Shown: positions 61,499 to 64,000 of the stretch, piece by piece | Layout of the letters: each line of letters begins with the position of its first letter | Position numbering within the stretch: the stretch's first letter is position 1 | Assembly (NCBI GenBank): GCA_037833965.1 | Contig: AP031353.1 | Span: 22,942,501 to 23,006,500, forward strand | Direction: 5' to 3' | Source: Marchantia polymorpha subsp. ruderalis | Taxonomy: Eukaryota; Streptophyta; Marchantiopsida; Marchantiales; Marchantiaceae | DNA length: 64,000 bases | The notes under the pieces: model-generated | What the model saw: the letters and a program-made list of their open reading frames with translations, nothing else | Database searches by the model: none | Told to the model about the DNA's origin: nothing | Translations under genes and position numbers: made by a program

Positions 61499-64000
61499 AG
61501 AGATGTTCGCCCTTGAGTTATTCGAGCGGAGCGGAGCGTAGCGTTTGGAGTAGAACAACTTCACTTGGAGTCTTTTTTGGAGTGATTGTGAAGGTTATGT
61601 TACCAATCAATATTCACATGTTTTCTAGTGTGGAAAAATAGGTCAATTTCACTAGAAGAACTCAAGTTTTAGTTTTGTTCATGTTCGAAAGTAGTTCAGT
61701 GAGTGGTGATGCGATCTTTCCACTTGGTCGCAATTGACCATAATTTGGTGATTTGGAGGACGGGAGAAGTTTTGCGGAAGTAATCAAGGTTCTCGTGAGA
61801 TTGTAATCTAGTTGTAGTTTGGAAGTGCAGGTGAGGGAATCGCTCGATTGTAATGTGCAAGGAACTGGTAGAGGAAAATTCGACTTCGGTTTTGGCCTTT
61901 AGACTGAGGCCGGAGCAATCGAGTTGATTTGCCTCTGTTTCTTCAGCAGTGGGCGGTGCCTGTTACGTGAGGATCACTTTGCATTGGGCATGGATGTTGG
62001 AGCCTTCGATCCGCAACTGAACTTGAATTCGCGAGATGGGCCTATCCCGGGGATCAACTGAGAGTTGTTAGTGGGGCGGAAGTTTTGGGATTTCTGTGTT
62101 CGGATGGCTATGGCTCTTCGACCTAGAGTGGGGTCCCAATTGTACAGTTCTGCAAAGGAGTGATGAAAGCAGCGGAGTGAAGGTTGGCAGAGAAAAGAGC
62201 GCTCTATTCGTAAGCGTCGGAGTTGAGTCTTGGTGAAAATTCAAAGTGGTGAACCTCAGTAATCTGGCCTTTGGTGCTAAATTGGACGCTGTCTTGTCAT
62301 CCAGATGAACGCCTTGGGTATTTTGCTTTATCTCTCAGCTGCATCTAACTCGTCTGGAGGTTGCTCTGAGTGTGCTTGTGTACTTGGCTTTGGATTTTGT
62401 GTTCTCCTGCTTTCGTGTCCAATTGACTCTCTTAGCTTCCCGTGTACTTCAGTCGAGTCCCAGTCTTTTCCGTAGGTTGAGTATCTATGACCTAGTTATC
62501 TGCCAAGCTTAAGAACCTCGAGGACATCAACACTCTCGAGGGTTCTCAATCAAGTGAAAATCAGCAGGCAACCATGCAGTCCGGTGATGCCAAAGAGACT
62601 GTCTCCTATGCTCCTGCCAAAGCTGACCGGACCAAGTCCAACAACTTGTTCCCAAAACAATGATTTACCTTTGGTGCCTGCCTTCGCTAAACTTCACGAC
62701 ATTTCTCTAGTCACATTCGCAGATTGCAGTTCATAGATTTCTGTTCAGCAGATTATTTGTTTCACTTTGAACATTGCTGAAGACAACGAGTAAAGTCACT
62801 AGAGAGTCAAGTTTTCTCAAAATTCCGTTTGCAAGATCTTGCCTTCCTCATTGTCCGTGTGATGAAGATTGGTGCAAACATACTACCTTCTGCAAGACGA
62901 GGCCCAGAAATATGAACGTGAAGACGAGGAATTGCAGTGATGGGCAGTGTCATGTAACAAAGTCTTTAAAAACCCTTCTTTCATGCCTGCCTAACTGACA
63001 GCTAATCCGGCATCGTTACTTCTTGTCTGTAGAATACCAAGCCTCATGTAGAGACGAAGCCCGCTGAGACCCATAAAGACGCAGCCTAAGTTCCTACATT
63101 TCATCATCATGCCAGCGCTAACAGTGCTTCCCTGTAAACATATTCCTCAATGTGTACAAAAAACCAAATAGCTGTACATATCCATGTTCAGCTCGGACAA
63201 GTGTGCCTTTTTCCTCTGCGTTTTCTGGCATGTAGTTTGCTGAAAGTCTGTCTGAATTCACTGTTGGTGGATTCCAGGGCGCAAAGTGTCACCATCTGTG
63301 AGTCCTGCCACCTTTTTGATCGTGGCTGATCAAAGAAGTGGTAGATAAATAAAGTGGAGTAAGGTAATGTGGTGTGCCTATTTATGTGGATGGTTTTGTG
63401 TTCAGTTCTGTACTGACCACATACAAGCATAAATTGAAAACACCGAGAGGTTGTAAATATTGTACAGTACCTCTCACACGCACAGTGTTCAAGCCCTGTC
63501 TCTACATTCTACTATTAGATGCAACCTGTAACATTGTGGTGAGGATGCTGAGATTCGAATTTACAGTGGTGGTGATACGCATATTGTAAGCGTCAGACAC
63601 TACAGTCTTCTGTTTCAGCCTCATGTGAGAGGTCGAATACTGTTCTATGGGACAAGCTCTGCCTATCAGAATCTCTGACTGCAGAAAAAAATCTCTCGCA
63701 TGCTCCCGCTTCTCGTGGTTTCCCAAAGAATCTGGATGGACGTCAAAATTTCTTCGTTTGACCCTCATTCCAGGAGATGAATGTGACTAGGACCGCAGCT
63801 TTGTGTAGTAATGAATAAGCTGTGAGTCCTGCGATCGGTGCACCATTCAGAGCTGCAGCCAAAGCGCATATACACCCGATATAGACTATGTAGGACATTT
63901 TAACTTAAGATAGACATGCCTTTGACCAATTTCAGAAAGCAAGATGCTAGACTCTGTTTTTTGCTCATGTGATGAGAAGCTTCGATGCGCCGAAAGGGAA
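61499..64000. other. Downstream flank of HNL, no gene assigned, some exon-like pieces
   Basis: The start should hold the HNL 3' UTR. An open frame at about 62509-62664 (KNLEDINTLEGSQSSENQQA..., ending FPKQ and a stop), a Cys-rich frame at about 62845-62950 and a short frame after an acceptor-like cttgtctgtag near 63030 (NTKPHVETKPAETHKDAA, then stop) look coding-like, but I could not join them into a gene. Confidence 0.3.

Noticed and set aside
62845..62950. Cys-rich frame as a metallothionein
   Set aside because: The Cys spacing does not match a family that I can name, and no start, stop and splice model could be built.

Overview
The window reads as nuclear DNA of a land plant. Genes are split by many short GT-AG introns, a plant-type U2 snRNA gene is present, Ty1/copia relics are scattered through AT-rich spacers, and one gene joins an alpha/beta-hydrolase domain to an NB-ARC and a leucine-rich-repeat domain. 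That hydrolase-NBS-LRR (HNL) layout is known from liverworts (first described in Marchantia), so a liverwort is the most likely source. This is inferred from domain layout, not from a species match.

Layout. 1-185: start of an unrecognised gene running off the left edge on the minus strand. 186-4.1 kb: GC- and CpG-rich, pyrimidine-rich stretch that looks like its leader and promoter. 4.1-14.6 kb: AT-rich spacer with a decayed minus-strand copia element (gag CCHC knuckle near 7.4 kb, LTR at 10052-11213 with a decayed primer-binding site). 15.6-18.2 kb: a three-exon gene for a predicted plastid membrane protein of the DUF3593 type, with an 18-nt microexon. 18.2-28.0 kb: spacer, an ORF-rich unresolved island (22.4-25.0 kb) and a copia RNase H relic. 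28112-28306: U2 snRNA. 28.3-32.7 kb: spacer. 32714-41144 (minus): a 20-exon gene for a mitochondrial half-size ABC transporter (ATM3/ABCB25 type), which I could join in frame from end to end; one large intron carries an antisense copia RNase H relic. 41.1-52.6 kb: spacer with a copia reverse-transcriptase relic and a few unassigned ORFs. 54347-55649 (minus): three well-preserved exons of chloroplast glutamyl endopeptidase (CGEP) without its catalytic part. 56646-61498 (plus): the HNL resistance-type gene. 61.5-64 kb: no gene assigned.

The genes do not form one pathway. ATM3 serves mitochondrial export for cytosolic Fe-S assembly, the DUF3593 protein and CGEP are plastid-related, U2 is spliceosomal, and HNL is an immune-receptor class. 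The most notable points are a one-base deletion in HNL exactly at its hydrolase nucleophile motif, near-identical 69-bp LRR repeats in the same gene, the catalytically headless CGEP fragment lying divergently about 1 kb away, a probable GC-AG intron and long N-terminal extension in ATM3, and the 18-nt microexon.
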